The notes below the pieces were generated by a model that saw only the letters and a program-made list of their open reading frames with translations, did not search any database and had not been told where the DNA came from. A stretch of 64,000 nt of DNA from Tillandsia leiboldiana (lineage: Eukaryota; Streptophyta; Magnoliopsida; Poales; Bromeliaceae), in the NCBI GenBank assembly GCA_029204045.2, contig CM055063.1, positions 28,217,721-28,281,720 on the forward strand, given 5' to 3'. Positions 1 to 9,265 of the stretch are shown here, in pieces. The translations under genes and the position numbers were made by a program. Within the stretch, counting starts at the first letter, position 1, and each line of letters opens with the position of its first letter.

Positions 1-1040
1 CGAGCGTCGCACCGCGCCGTAAAAATGGAAACCTCGAGAAGCGTGCCACATAAAATCCTAGAAGTCCACGGAAGGAAGCAGCACTGCACGGGGATCATCT
101 TTGCTGAAGGCATCGTGGCGAGGGGAGGCTCGGAAATGCCGGAAAAAGGGGAGAAGAAGCGGCTCGGATCGCTTAAATAGGCTCCGAAAACAAATCAAAA
201 AATGACGGATATGTCGCGGTTTCGGGCCCCCGAATTGATTCGGGCTGCTACAGTGTTGGGCCCGGCCTAACACTGTGCGGGTCCGAATCGCCAATGGGCC
301 TCCACGTTGCCCGACAACCGGCAAACAGCCGTGCGGGGCCATCCACCGCACGACGCGTGGCCCAGCACGGTGTCGACACGTGGCGCTGCAAATGCGCGGG
401 AAGCCGCGGTCAGCGTGCCTGCGCTCTCTGCCAGGCACGCGCCCTTAGACGAGCCACACCAGCTCGGTGCACCGAGCGCGCTACACCGCACCTACCGCAA
501 GCCGCCACGTGTCCACCCTCCGGTGCACGCCGGTGCCGTGGACCCCGCGCGCCTGCCCGCGCCCCCGCACCTGCCCGCGGTCGCTCCGCCGCCTGCCCGA
601 GCCCGCGCCGCCGCGCTCCGCCGCTGCCCGCCGCCGCCGACGCTGCCCCCGACCGCCGAAACAGTGTCTATTGCCTCAAAAACCGTGCGCGTCAACCGGG
701 CTCCGAAAAATACAAGTAGGTAGTCCATTTTCATCGTTTTCGCACGCTGAATCCAAATCCGCTGTCCGTTTTGCCAAATTCCAACTCTAAAAATTGCCGA
801 AGGCATCCGGAAAGGTGTTCTTTTGTCCAAACTTCGCGCTGAGCCCAATTTTAATATACATTGCGCGCGAAACCACTTCTAAACATTCGACGGGTCCTCT
901 AACTACTCTCGTGATCCATTTAACACACCGAGTCCATCACTAGTGTCCAGTTGGTGCACAAACGCCACCGACACGCCACATAGGCCTCCAGGAGCTGCTG
1001 GTCAACCAGTAATCTCGTCATGGGGATCCGGGTCCTCACA
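1..1040 (-). mobile_element. J-family LTR, outer (U3) end, cut by window edge
   Basis: This stretch resembles 21170-21903, the U3 half of the complete solo LTR J. Shared features are a GC-rich block with inverted cacac/gtgtg-type words around 245-275, a block at about 720-790, and the same outer edge. Both copies end ...CTCACA, so the LTR starts TGTGAG on the minus strand. The edge at 1040 joins A-family LTR sequence directly, so J probably inserted into an A LTR; the matching TSD would lie outside the window. The short open frames here are not conserved and are not genes. Confidence 0.75.
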
Positions 1041-1606
1041 GTTTTCCTTTGAGCATGATGTTTGAGACATATTAGCTGTAGTTCTTTTCCAGCTTTCCTA
1101 TTATCTATCTGCATACCTATCTGTTTTGCCTCCAATAGACTTAGTGGGCATACCGTGGATATTGGTGACGGTACCCACTGGAAACTACCTTCTGCAGTAG
1201 TTCTCACACCCTCTGCGATGACAGGTTTCCAGAGGTTGCTGTTCCGGCTTGTGTTCGTGTGGAGACAGCTGATCGAGGTAAGGGCGTGACCGAGTAGTTC
1301 CTTGCCAGCATTTGAGAGTCAGAGGTAGATGTACGCTGTATTTTTCTGTTTCCACTTTTGTACTGGACAGTTTGAGAGATTTGTATTGTATTTATTTTAC
1401 ATAGGGAGAGAGACTATGTATTGAGGATTTATTTATATTCAGATGTTCAGTTATGATTTCTGTAGCTACTAGTTTTATTTCCGCTCTGATACATGTTTAG
1501 CTATAGATCTGACTTGCAAGGTAGACGCTTCGTCTGTGCGGGGATTTTCGTACAGATGGCGGATCTGTTGGCGAGCTCGGGTCACAGTTTCGACCCCGGG
1601 GCGTGA
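1041..1606 (+). mobile_element. A-family LTR fragment, 3' (R-U5) part
   Basis: Matches the 3' part of A-family LTRs at 17010-17420 and 50220-50765. Shared sequence includes the block at 1125-1185 (cttagtgggcataccgtgg type), the 'gtactggacag' word and the terminal 'cgaccccggggcgtga'. The last two bases of the usual GGCGTGACA terminus are missing where it joins a copia fragment at 1607, so this is a truncated piece. Confidence 0.85.
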
Positions 1607-1793
1607 TATCCGGTATGGCAAAGATACAATTAATTTTGAAATTTGGTATCCTATGGGCACATCGCTCGACATAATAGGATATTCAGATGCCGATTGGGCT
1701 GGATCGGTGGATGATCGAAAAAGCACTAGTGGAGCATGCTTTTATCTTGGTCATTGTCTTGTTGCATGGCATAGTAAAAAGTAAAACTGTATT
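1607..1793 (+). pseudogene. Ty1/copia RNase H fragment
   Basis: The plus-strand frame from about 1608 encodes a copia-type RNase H segment. It contains GYSDADWAG, DDRKSTSG and LVAWHSKK words, which are diagnostic of copia pol just before its C-terminus. A stop codon follows the lysine pair where a glutamine is usual, and the similarity ends abruptly at A-family LTR sequence. No other part of this copia is nearby. It is unrelated in detail to copia F (32400-47052), whose equivalent segment reads GYTDSDFMSD. This is a filler or recombination relic. Confidence 0.85.
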
Positions 1794-2043
1794 GCTCTTT
1801 TCCTGTCGTGGAGAAGAAGCAGGGGAGAGGGCTCCAATATATAGACCAAGGTGAAGGGTAACCCCAAAGAGAAGTGAATTTACCTTAATGCCCTTTAAAA
1901 ATCCAAGTCAGCACTTAATTAAGAGCTCCCTGTGTGCTGGGTACCGGTACCCCATGCTGGGTACCGGTACTAAAGCAATTAGTTCCGGAACCAGATGTTG
2001 GGTTCCGGAACACAGCAAGCAGTTCCGGAACCCAAACCTTGGT

Positions 2044-2220
2044 TGTGACGCCCCATTTCCCAGGGCGTCACCCATCCTAGAACTACTCTAGCTCTAGCAC
2101 GCTTAACTCTCATAACCTCTTGGATCTTGCTACTATCCAAAATGCTATAGCCGGGTTAAGAGATTTAGTCCTATTATATCATTTATATATAGGACTAATC
2201 CAAATTCCGGGGGTGTCACA
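2044..2220 (-). repeat. TRIM copy 1, 3' LTR
   Basis: 177-bp terminal direct repeat, paired with 2443-2619. It contains a TATA-like tract (minus strand CTATATATAAAT) near 2185-2210. Confidence 0.92.
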
Positions 2221-2427
2221 TTCTTTCCCCCTTTAAGCCCTGACGTCCACGTCAGGCTCAAGCACACTCACAAGCACCAGGCGATGTGAGACTAGTCTCG
2301 CTAGCCTTAGCCGACCTTATGGGGAGCTGCACTCCACCCACAACGGTCATTAGTCGGGGAGCCTCGCTCTACCCGCTATATAACCCTGGCTCAGCCGAGG
2401 CTCATCTCACATTTCCGACTGGTGAAT

Positions 2428-2440
2428 GGCTCTGATACCA
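2428..2440 (-). other. TRIM copy 1 primer-binding site
   Basis: The minus strand reads TGGTATCAGAGCC, which matches the 3' end of plant initiator-Met tRNA. It lies 2 nt from the 5' LTR edge, compared with 8 nt in the gypsy elements of this window. Confidence 0.9.
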
Positions 2441-2442
2441 AC

Positions 2443-2619
2443 TGCGACGCCCCACTTCCCAGGGGGTCACCCATCCTAGAACTACTCTAGCTCTAGCTCG
2501 CTTAACTCTCATAACCTCTTGGATCTTGCAACCATCCAAAATGCTATAGCCGGGTTAAGAGATTTAATCCTATTATATCATTTATATATAGGACTAATCC
2601 AAATTCCGGGGGTGTCACA
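2443..2619 (-). repeat. TRIM copy 1, 5' LTR
   Basis: 177-bp terminal direct repeat. Its inner edge has mutated from TGTGACG to TGCGACG (plus strand). Confidence 0.92.
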
Positions 2620-3329
2620 TTGGTTCCGGAACTCATGGTTCCAAATGCAGAATTTCGGCTGAAGCTTCCAAAAATCCTCGCCAACAGCTCACTTTCTGTT
2701 CCGGAAGCTTCCGCATCACTCTGAAATCTCCCGAACCCCTCTGTAAACATAAAGTACACTTGACCAAAGCTTTTCCCACTCACAAAGCTCGACTGTGGAG
2801 TCGGTGTGCTCAATCCAACAATCCGGCATTCTCACAAGAAAATCCTCACTTGCATTCTTTACTCATTTTCTTCTCCCGTTCCTTTTCTCAATTCCAAAGC
2901 GGGTTACAATGAATTATCTAATATCTTTAATTGCCAACTCCAACCCACTTTTCACCTTCAGGGCCTCCGCATCAGTCCGAATCCACCCGAACTCCGCTGT
3001 AACCTGAAAATACACGTGTTCCAACACTTTCCAATTTTCTGCGCACAACCGCGGAGTCGGTTCACTATCCAATCTAATACTCTACAAGTACACAATGCCC
3101 CGAAATCACTAATTCAAACTGGGCTTCCAATTTCGACGCTGCTAACACACTTTTCTTCCCAAAGGATTCTGCGTCGATCCGGAACAATCAGAACTCATCT
3201 GTAAACCCAAATGGAACACGCCCAAGGTGATTTCTCCGTACCACGCCATATTGCGAGGTCGGTGCACTCTACAAAGTTCCCGTACTCTACATTCGACCTC
3301 CTCTCGACCAGCACCAGTAGCATCAACAC

Positions 3330-3635
3330 CAACACCAACAGCAACAGCATCACCAGCAGCAGCAACAGCACCAGCACCAGCAGCGCCAGGAAATTTTGAG
3401 ACTTCAGAGGATGAAGCCTCAATGACTTTAATTCACCGAAAGTAACAAAGGCTCTATTCTGAACAGGAACGGATTACTCTTGAACAGGAGCGGATCTCTC
3501 TTGACTTACAGTGTATCACGGCAATTCAACATGACTTGAAGAAGAAATACTCTACGATAACAAAGTTGGTCAAGAAAATTTTTGCTAAACTTGGATGTAG
3601 CAGCTCCGAAGGATCCGATTCATACTAAATTTGGT
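3330..3635 (+). pseudogene. Decayed coding-like segment of unknown origin
   Basis: Between two LTR edges (3291 and 3734) lies non-LTR sequence. One plus-strand frame starts with a Pro/Ala/Thr-rich stretch made of caccag/caacag triplets (about 3315-3390). It then reads GNFETSEDEA, then a stop at about 3444. After that come an amphipathic Glu/Gln-rich run (EQERITLEQERISLDLQ) and a basic tail ending at about 3634. One stop in roughly 95 codons, with coiled-coil-like composition, suggests an old exon. I do not recognise the family. A pyrimidine tract with cag (tttttctcttgcag, near 3672-3686) follows. It could equally be a non-conserved TE region. Confidence 0.35.
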
Positions 3636-6542
3636 GATTTTGACTTCGGTTTTTTTTTCTTTCCTAACAGTTTTTCTCTTGCAGGTTTAACTTTTGTTTT
3701 CATTTCCATTTTTAACCTGTCTTCCCGACTATTTGTCACGCCCCGGGTCGAAACTGCGACCCGGGCTCGCCAACAGATCCACCGCCCATACGGGAAGCCC
3801 CGTATAGACGTAGCGTCTAACCTGCAAAAGAATCATCTATACTATACAGATATCAGAGCTGAAAGGTAATTGCAGAATAAAATAAATACAACTGTAGAAA
3901 TATACAACCCAAGTCCTCACCTAAATACATATATCTCTCAAAAATTGGTAAGAGTACAACTCAATCCTCACTACATGATCACTCAACATGAACTCTCAAA
4001 ATGTAAGGGGGTACATCTACTCTCAGGACGACAACTGGTAGGGATCTATCTCGCGACTCCCTTACCTCGATCAGCCGGATCAGCAACAGGTGCAGCAGGA
4101 ACAGGAGTAGAAGTCCCTGGGGAAAAGACACCACGACGGGTGTGAGAACTACATCCCACAGTAGTTCTCAGTGGGTGCCGCCAACAAGCCCGACGGTCTG
4201 CCCACTAAGTCTACTAGAGGCATAAAGTAACATATGCAGTGCTGTAAGGAAAAGCTGGAAAAGTAAAATCTACAGCTACTATGCCTCTATCTAGATGCTC
4301 AAGGAGTGGAACGGAAAGGACATGATGCTACAACAAGCTCTCAACTCAAATCACCCAATCTAAACTGACTGCCTCCTCGGGTCCAGTCAAACCTGCGCCT
4401 ACCTACTGCCGTTACATCCCGGAGGACCGGACTTACGTAGGGCGTCCGTGACTGCCAAAACTGGCCCAGCGTAAGCCTACCCGGCACGTGCACAGACCCG
4501 CCGTGTGCACAAGGTACCCCCCGGTACACACAAGGCGTCTACAACAACCAAGCGGAAAGGAAGCAATATACACATCCTACTAGTAATCAGAGCACAACAG
4601 AACTAATCTATACATCAAAGAGGAAAGTAGATAACAACTAACATACAAGAAGTTAAAATCCAATATACAAATTTGGTCCCTTCAAATACAACTTATCAAA
4701 ATACATGGGTGGTTTCTATGCCAAAATACACTGACACCTCTCCAAGAAAACAAAAGAAAAGGTGCCCCGCAACCATCTCGAGTGGTGCGACGGGGATCAG
4801 CTAGCTATGCGATAACCCCTTGCCACGGTCCCGAGCCCCTCCCGCTGCGGATGGCTCTGAAAAACAACAACCCAAATGGGGTGAGAACTATTAATCAATA
4901 GTTCCCAGTGGGTAAGCCGCCGAGAGAAGCGAATTACACCACTAGGTCAACTGAGGCATAAGATATTATAACTGCTGAAATAAAATGCAGGTAATAAACA
5001 ACTGGAGTAAAGTAAAGTACTCTACTACTATCATGCCTCTATGCTCATGTACAAAGTAATGATGATATGAATCTATCATGTTATCATAATGTCCAACTAC
5101 AATGAGTAGTATTATTTATGTGGTGTCCAATGTCAAGTTTGTTATCATGTATGCCCAACTACCATGAATGTATCATCTAAGTGATATTTCAATGTCAAGT
5201 TTAGTTAACTTAATACTTTTCTCTTGAAGACTTTCTTTGAGTCTAAGCTTGAGCCAAGCCTCATGGTCCCGTGGTGGCACCCCCCAAGGAGCTATGCCAA
5301 TCCAACGGCGTCCCAATCGGCACCCAATCCCGCACGGCGATCATACTGTCGGAAATGGCCAACTCCGGAGTGCCGGCTTGGAGGGAGCGACCCTACCAAG
5401 CATGTGCGAATGAGCACAAACGGCAAGCAAGCAAGTCTCGATCATCGTGTCTGAAACACGGAATAGCAGGTCATCGTGTCTAAAACACGGAAAAGCATCA
5501 TCGACCTTTAGGTCGGGGTATAGTATTTCAAGTGTCAATGTTTCATATACAATATTAACATTATCTTGCATAATGAAAGAGTAAAACATTTACAAGTTGT
5601 CCTCATGTCTCAAACATGGAATCTGACTATTTCATCTTGATTGTACAAGTTTAGAAGTTTTCTACTTGTATCTCACAACACTAGATGGCCCTAATGTCAA
5701 AATGTCCAATTACACATGATCATATGCATAACATATCTCAATAATTCTATAACATGTATAGTTATTCTCTATTCGTATCCAAAAGCTTAAGTTCACGAAA
5801 ATTCCTATTCAACCCCCCCTCAAAGTGCCCATGCACCTACAATGTTTACCTCTACTACATAGAGTATGAATTTTTCTACACATGAAGGGGTTCAAATGCA
5901 TGATCATAAATCATGATAAATCAAACGATGCATATTTAATATAACAATGATGCCCTAAAAGTCTATAGAAGACATAGGGGGAGTTCACCCATTTCGGTGA
6001 GGTCAGACCCACCGGAAGGTTGCCAAATCCTTATGAAGGATCCTTACCAAGAAGCCCACACTTCCTCTTATGCCCTAAGAGAAGTTTCCAAAGGGTTAAA
6101 ACATCACAAAACCCTAATCACAAAATCCCTTAAAATTATAAGGAAAATAGGTGGAAAATACCTTAGGTTGGGAAATCTTGCTAAATCTCGAAATCCAAAC
6201 AAGAAAAGTTTCAAAACCAACCTACAAGAGTGTTCTACACCCATCAATTCCACCCCAAAAGCTATAGGTCAAAACGCCCCAAAATAAACCCTAGTTTTCC
6301 AAAAAACTAGGTTTTCCTTCAAAAATCCCAAAAGAAATGAAAAAGAAGTGTTCTAAACCTCTTTGAGCTTGAATCCCACCTTGGAAAAGCAAAAGATAGG
6401 CACAAGAGCTCCAAACTTCCTTCTTCTCCAAGTTCTAGCCTTCCTCCAAGCTCTTGTAGCAAGCTTCAATGGTGGAGAAGAGGAGGTTGAAGAAGGACCC
6501 AAGTAGAGAGAGGTGTTGGAGAAGGAAATCCAAGATCTCTTC

Positions 6543-6564
6543 CTCTCTCTCTCTCTCTCTCTCT
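6543..6564. repeat. (TC)n microsatellite
   Basis: About eleven TC dinucleotides. It sits where the 5' UTR of LTR H would lie on the minus strand (GA-rich transcript). Confidence 0.9.
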
Positions 6565-6701
6565 AGCACTTTCTCTTCCTCTCTCCAAAAATGAGAGGAA
6601 AAGAGAAGTGACGAGGGTTAAAAACCCTCGTGTAACAAAAGCCAAAAAGCCCCTTGCAAGAAACGTTATTTCGTTTCTTACTGTGCTGTCCAGACCCGCA
6701 C

Positions 6702-6791
6702 GATCCAAATTGCCCTATCCGATCCGGATCCCGAACGTGGAATTTCCAGTTTCGCGCGGACGATCCGGATTGCGCCTATCCGATCCGGATC
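6702..6791 (-). promoter_or_regulatory. GATCCGGATC palindrome array of LTR H
   Basis: Palindromic words GATCCGGATC lie at 6721-6730 and 6782-6791, with a one-base variant at 6762-6771 and a degenerate half-site gatccaaat at 6702. Centres at about 6706, 6725.5, 6766.5 and 6786.5 fit a pitch close to 20 bp with one missing position. The array lies in U3, upstream of the minus-strand TATA-like tract near 6617-6625. A regulatory role is inference. Confidence 0.5.
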
Positions 6792-6862
6792 CCGAAGCCA
6801 AAAACCCCAAAAAATCAAAATTTGCGAAAATTTCCGATTTGCGCCCAAACTCTCCGGAAACC

Positions 6863-6880
6863 TTCTAGAACCTTCCGGAA
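6863..6880. promoter_or_regulatory. Four-unit heat-shock-element pattern in LTR H
   Basis: Reads TTC-TA-GAA-CC-TTC-CG-GAA, four perfectly alternating nTTCn/nGAAn units with no gap. This is the consensus form bound by heat-shock factor trimers. It lies about 90 bp from the U3 start of LTR H. The match is seen directly; heat inducibility is inference. Confidence 0.55.
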
Positions 6881-6961
6881 GCTTACAAAAACATTCTAAG
6901 GGTATCATTCAACCCTCCACACACTCGAACTTCGCAATTTGCTAAAGTTCAGTGTACTACA

Positions 6962-7918
6962 GATGAAAAGTGTGTTAGCAGCGTCAAACTTGGAAGCCCA
7001 GTATGAATCAGTGATTTCAGGGCATTGTGTACTTGTAGAGTATTGGATTGGATAGGGAACCGACTCCGCGGTTGTGCGCAGAAATTTGGTAAGTGTTGGA
7101 ACGTGTGTATTTTTAGGTTACAGCGGATGTCGGGAGGTTTCGGCTTGATGTGGAGGCCCCGAAGACGAAAAGTGAGTTGGAGTTGGCAATTAAAGGAATT
7201 AGATAATTCATTGTAACCCGCTTTGGAATTGAGAAAAGGAACGGGAAAAGAAAATGAGTAGAGAATACAAGTGAGGTTTTCTTGTGAGTATGCCGGATTG
7301 TTGGATTGAGCACACCGACTCCACCGTTGAGCTTTTGAGTGGGAAAAAGCTTGGACCATGTGTACTTTATGTTTACAGAGGGGTTCGGGAGATTTTAGAG
7401 TGATGCGGAAGCTTCCGGGGCAGAAAGCGAGTTGTCGGCGAGGAAACCGAAGCTTCAGACTTCGGATTTTGGCATTTGGAAGCTGAGTTCCGGAACAGGG
7501 GATTTGGTTCCGGAACTAAGTATTGTGTTCCGGAACCAATGAGAGAGTTCCGGAACTAATGGGTTGGTACCGGTACCCAATTAGTGGTACCGGTACCCAG
7601 TGTCATATTTAGCCCAGTTTGAGCAGGTTTCGAATTTTTAGTGAGGGGCACGATGGTCTTTTCACCTCCCAAGATTTTTATCCCTCGCCATCCTCTATTT
7701 AGAGCCCCCCCTGCGCCTATCTTCTTCTCGTGGACAACCAGAGAAAGAAAGAAAGAAAGGAAAAGAGAGTAAGTAAGGAAAAGAAAAGAGAAGAAGAAAA
7801 GAGAGTGAGAGAGGTTGAGAGGGAAAGTGCTGTGGTTTTCCTGCTGCTTGGAGTTGGACGGAGCCGCGCGCGCGTCGGCCGCATGTCAGGTAAGTCGGCT
7901 GATTCTTCGAGTTGGAAC
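6962..7918 (+). mobile_element. A-family LTR, U3 half, left of chromovirus B
   Basis: Collinear with the rc of 48230-49140 (A3) and of 1810-3160. The first ~200 bp of U3 are missing at the junction with LTR H. It includes the palindrome array at 7487-7597, a TATA-like box CTCTATTTAGAG at 7693-7704, a purine-rich leader (7739-7830) and a consensus splice-donor word CAGGTAAGT at 7887-7895. Its last five bases, ggaac (7914-7918), are the TSD of element B. The LTR resumes at 15630. Confidence 0.88.
7487..7597 (+). promoter_or_regulatory. Six palindromes at exact 20-bp pitch (A-family LTR promoter)
   Basis: GTTCCGGAAC occurs at 7487-7496, 7507-7516, 7527-7536 and 7547-7556. GGTACCGGTACC occurs at 7566-7577 and 7586-7597. 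All six centres (7491.5, 7511.5 ... 7591.5) are exactly 20 bp apart, i.e. about two helical turns. The spacers differ in sequence, so this is not a simple tandem repeat. A further palindrome CGGAAGCTTCCG (centre 7411.5) is in the same 20-bp register. The array ends about 100 bp before the TATA-like box at 7693. TTCnnGAA matches the two-unit heat-shock core, and GTAC is the SBP-box core. Confidence 0.75.
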
Positions 7919-9227
7919 TGTCACGCCCCGGGGGTCTCGCTCAGCGGAAAAGAAAGAGTTGTTAGTTTGAATCCCCTTTTTTTTTTTTTTTTTTTTGAAA
8001 TTCGGTCCTCCCCGGCACGTGCCCAGATCCGCCGCATATACAGATTTACTCGAAAATCGGGCAGAGTCTCCTCTGTATATGCACGGCGTCGCGGCTATTA
8101 CAACATCTCAACACAAGCATTCAGTTAATCACAACAGTTCGATATTCAACCAACAATGCAAACTAAATAGAATACCCGTCGCCAGTCAAGTTGAAAGGAT
8201 AAACTCACAGTTTTGAAAACAGGTCCACACGACCCAAGGTTCTGAAAACGGTTTGGAAAGATGCCATAAATCCACAGGGTTTGGAAACAGGTCCACACGA
8301 CCCGAGGTTTTGAAAACAGTTTAGAAATCCCATAAATCCACATGGTTTGGAAAACGGGTCCACACGACCCCATATTTTTGAAAGATAGTTTTCGAAGTTC
8401 CTTTTTCTTTTCTAGTTATTTTGCTTTGGAAAACGGCCGAATGGGGATAATAAAAGAACCATAATATCAAATCCAAAACACCGGTAATCAACATCCACAC
8501 CGACCCCACAAGGGTATCGCGAACCACACCGTAGTCTACAGCACCAAATGAAATGCAAGGAAAAGTAAAGGAGATACAGACTAGGGCTCCTCACTGCCCG
8601 ACCACTCCTGCCTCGACCTCACCGTCGTCTACCGCTCACCCCTGGAAGAACCTGTCACGGAGTGGGTAGTCAGTGACAAGTAATAGTAATAATAAGCAAG
8701 AAAGAAAAGCCAAACCCAACTGTAAGACTATCCGGAGCAACCACTCCGCTCACTGGACGAGTAACACGTGAACACCTGCAATACCTATAATACCTGTAGC
8801 ACCTATGCACCATGATCTCGTCGGGCACCTACCCCGACAGATCGCACCGCTCACACCTTGGGGCACCTGACCTCGTCGGACACCTATCCCGACAGGTCAC
8901 ACCTCTCCCCCCCCTTTTGATGCCTCAAACCCCACACCTACGGGGGCCCCCACTACCTCACCTCGTGGGTTTACACGGGTCGAAGACCGCTTTCCCGGAA
9001 AAGAGCACCCTTTGCGGTGGCCAGACCGCGGGTGCGCGTGTCGCAACTACGAGCATAAAACCAATATACAGGATAATACCGCAAACACTAGAGACCGTTA
9101 GCATTAGTACGGATAACATGCAATTAGTAACCTTCCAACAACATTGACACTATGCTAAGCCTCAAATAAAAACCCAAAAGTAGGCCCAAGAACAGAACCA
9201 CAGCATTTTAAACCAGTGGGTACTACA
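7919..9227 (-). repeat. Chromovirus B 3' LTR
   Basis: 1309 bp; TGTAGTACCC...GGGCGTGACA on the minus strand. It contains a poly-T/A tract at about 7978-7996 and a ~70-bp internal repeat near 8215-8395. Confidence 0.96.
8215..8395. repeat. ~70-bp tandem repeat inside B LTR
   Basis: About 2.5 imperfect copies of a unit containing 'ggtccacacgaccc' and 'ccataaatccaca'. The same repeat is in the other LTR (14605-14790). A diverged version in opposite orientation lies in LTR C near 28260-28390, which links families B and C. Confidence 0.8.
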
Positions 9228-9243
9228 CCACTCACCTTTTAAA
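9228..9243 (-). other. Chromovirus B polypurine tract
   Basis: The minus strand reads aaaaggtgagtgg immediately before the 3' LTR. This is the expected plus-strand primer position. Confidence 0.7.
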
Positions 9244-9265
9244 AAACGAGTTTCGTCCCCGAAAC

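Larger units (their letters stand above)
2044..2619 (-). mobile_element. TRIM (terminal-repeat retrotransposon in miniature), copy 1
   Basis: A 576-bp element with two 177-bp direct terminal repeats (TGTGACACC...GGCGT[CG]ACA/GCA on the minus strand) around a 222-bp non-coding interior. It is flanked by the perfect 5-bp TSD ttggt (2039-2043 and 2620-2624). The interior has a tRNA-iMet-type PBS two bases inside the 5' LTR and a purine-rich tract next to the 3' LTR (minus strand, aaagggggaaagaa). It encodes no protein, so mobilisation would need gag-pol from another element. The two LTRs differ at about seven sites by eye, so it is older than copy 2 at 51042. Confidence 0.93.
1941..2632 (-). promoter_or_regulatory. 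Phased palindrome array of A-family LTR (TRIM-interrupted)
   Basis: Palindromes GTACCGGTAC (centres 1945.5, 1965.5) and GTTCCGGAAC (centres 1986.5, 2006.5, 2026.5 and 2627.5) lie in the U3. Removing the TRIM and one copy of its 5-bp TSD (581 bp) puts the last centre at 2046.5. The spacing then runs 20, 21, 20, 20, 20 bp. The array begins about 100 bp upstream of the TATA-like box at 1836-1846. Farther upstream, 2699-2711 reads TTCnnGAAnnTTC, a three-unit heat-shock-element pattern. The spacing is observed; a role as operator is inference. Confidence 0.7.
1794..3291 (-). mobile_element. A-family LTR fragment, 5' (U3) half, split by a TRIM
   Basis: On the minus strand this starts TGTAGAGTAC at 3291 and runs through the A-family U3 to the gtggagaagaag block near 1810. 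It is collinear with 49243 down to 48360 (A3). The TRIM at 2044-2619 interrupts it. A TATA-like box on the minus strand is at 1836-1846 (CTATATATTGG). Upstream of it is the phased palindrome array listed separately. The downstream half of this LTR is missing and replaced by the copia fragment. Confidence 0.85.
3734..6961 (-). mobile_element. H-family LTR (probable solo LTR)
   Basis: The minus-strand element starts TGTAGTACAC at 6961 and ends ...GGGGCGTGACA at 3734. That terminus is shared with the other chromovirus LTRs in the window, and 3734-4250 resembles the U5 half of A. No pol lies between the edges, so it looks like a solo LTR of about 3.2 kb. The flanks (ctatt on the left, gatga on the right) do not match, so either a TSD was lost or one edge is a later junction. 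Region 4860-5560 repeats the 'gtgagaactat...cagtgggtaa' and 'cactaggtc' words also seen in J and D LTRs. No coding sequence is supported. Confidence 0.65.

Noticed and set aside
5997..6287. A 96-codon Lys-rich plus-strand frame in LTR H
   Set aside because: No recognisable domain, AT-rich composition, and inside an LTR on the opposite strand to its element.
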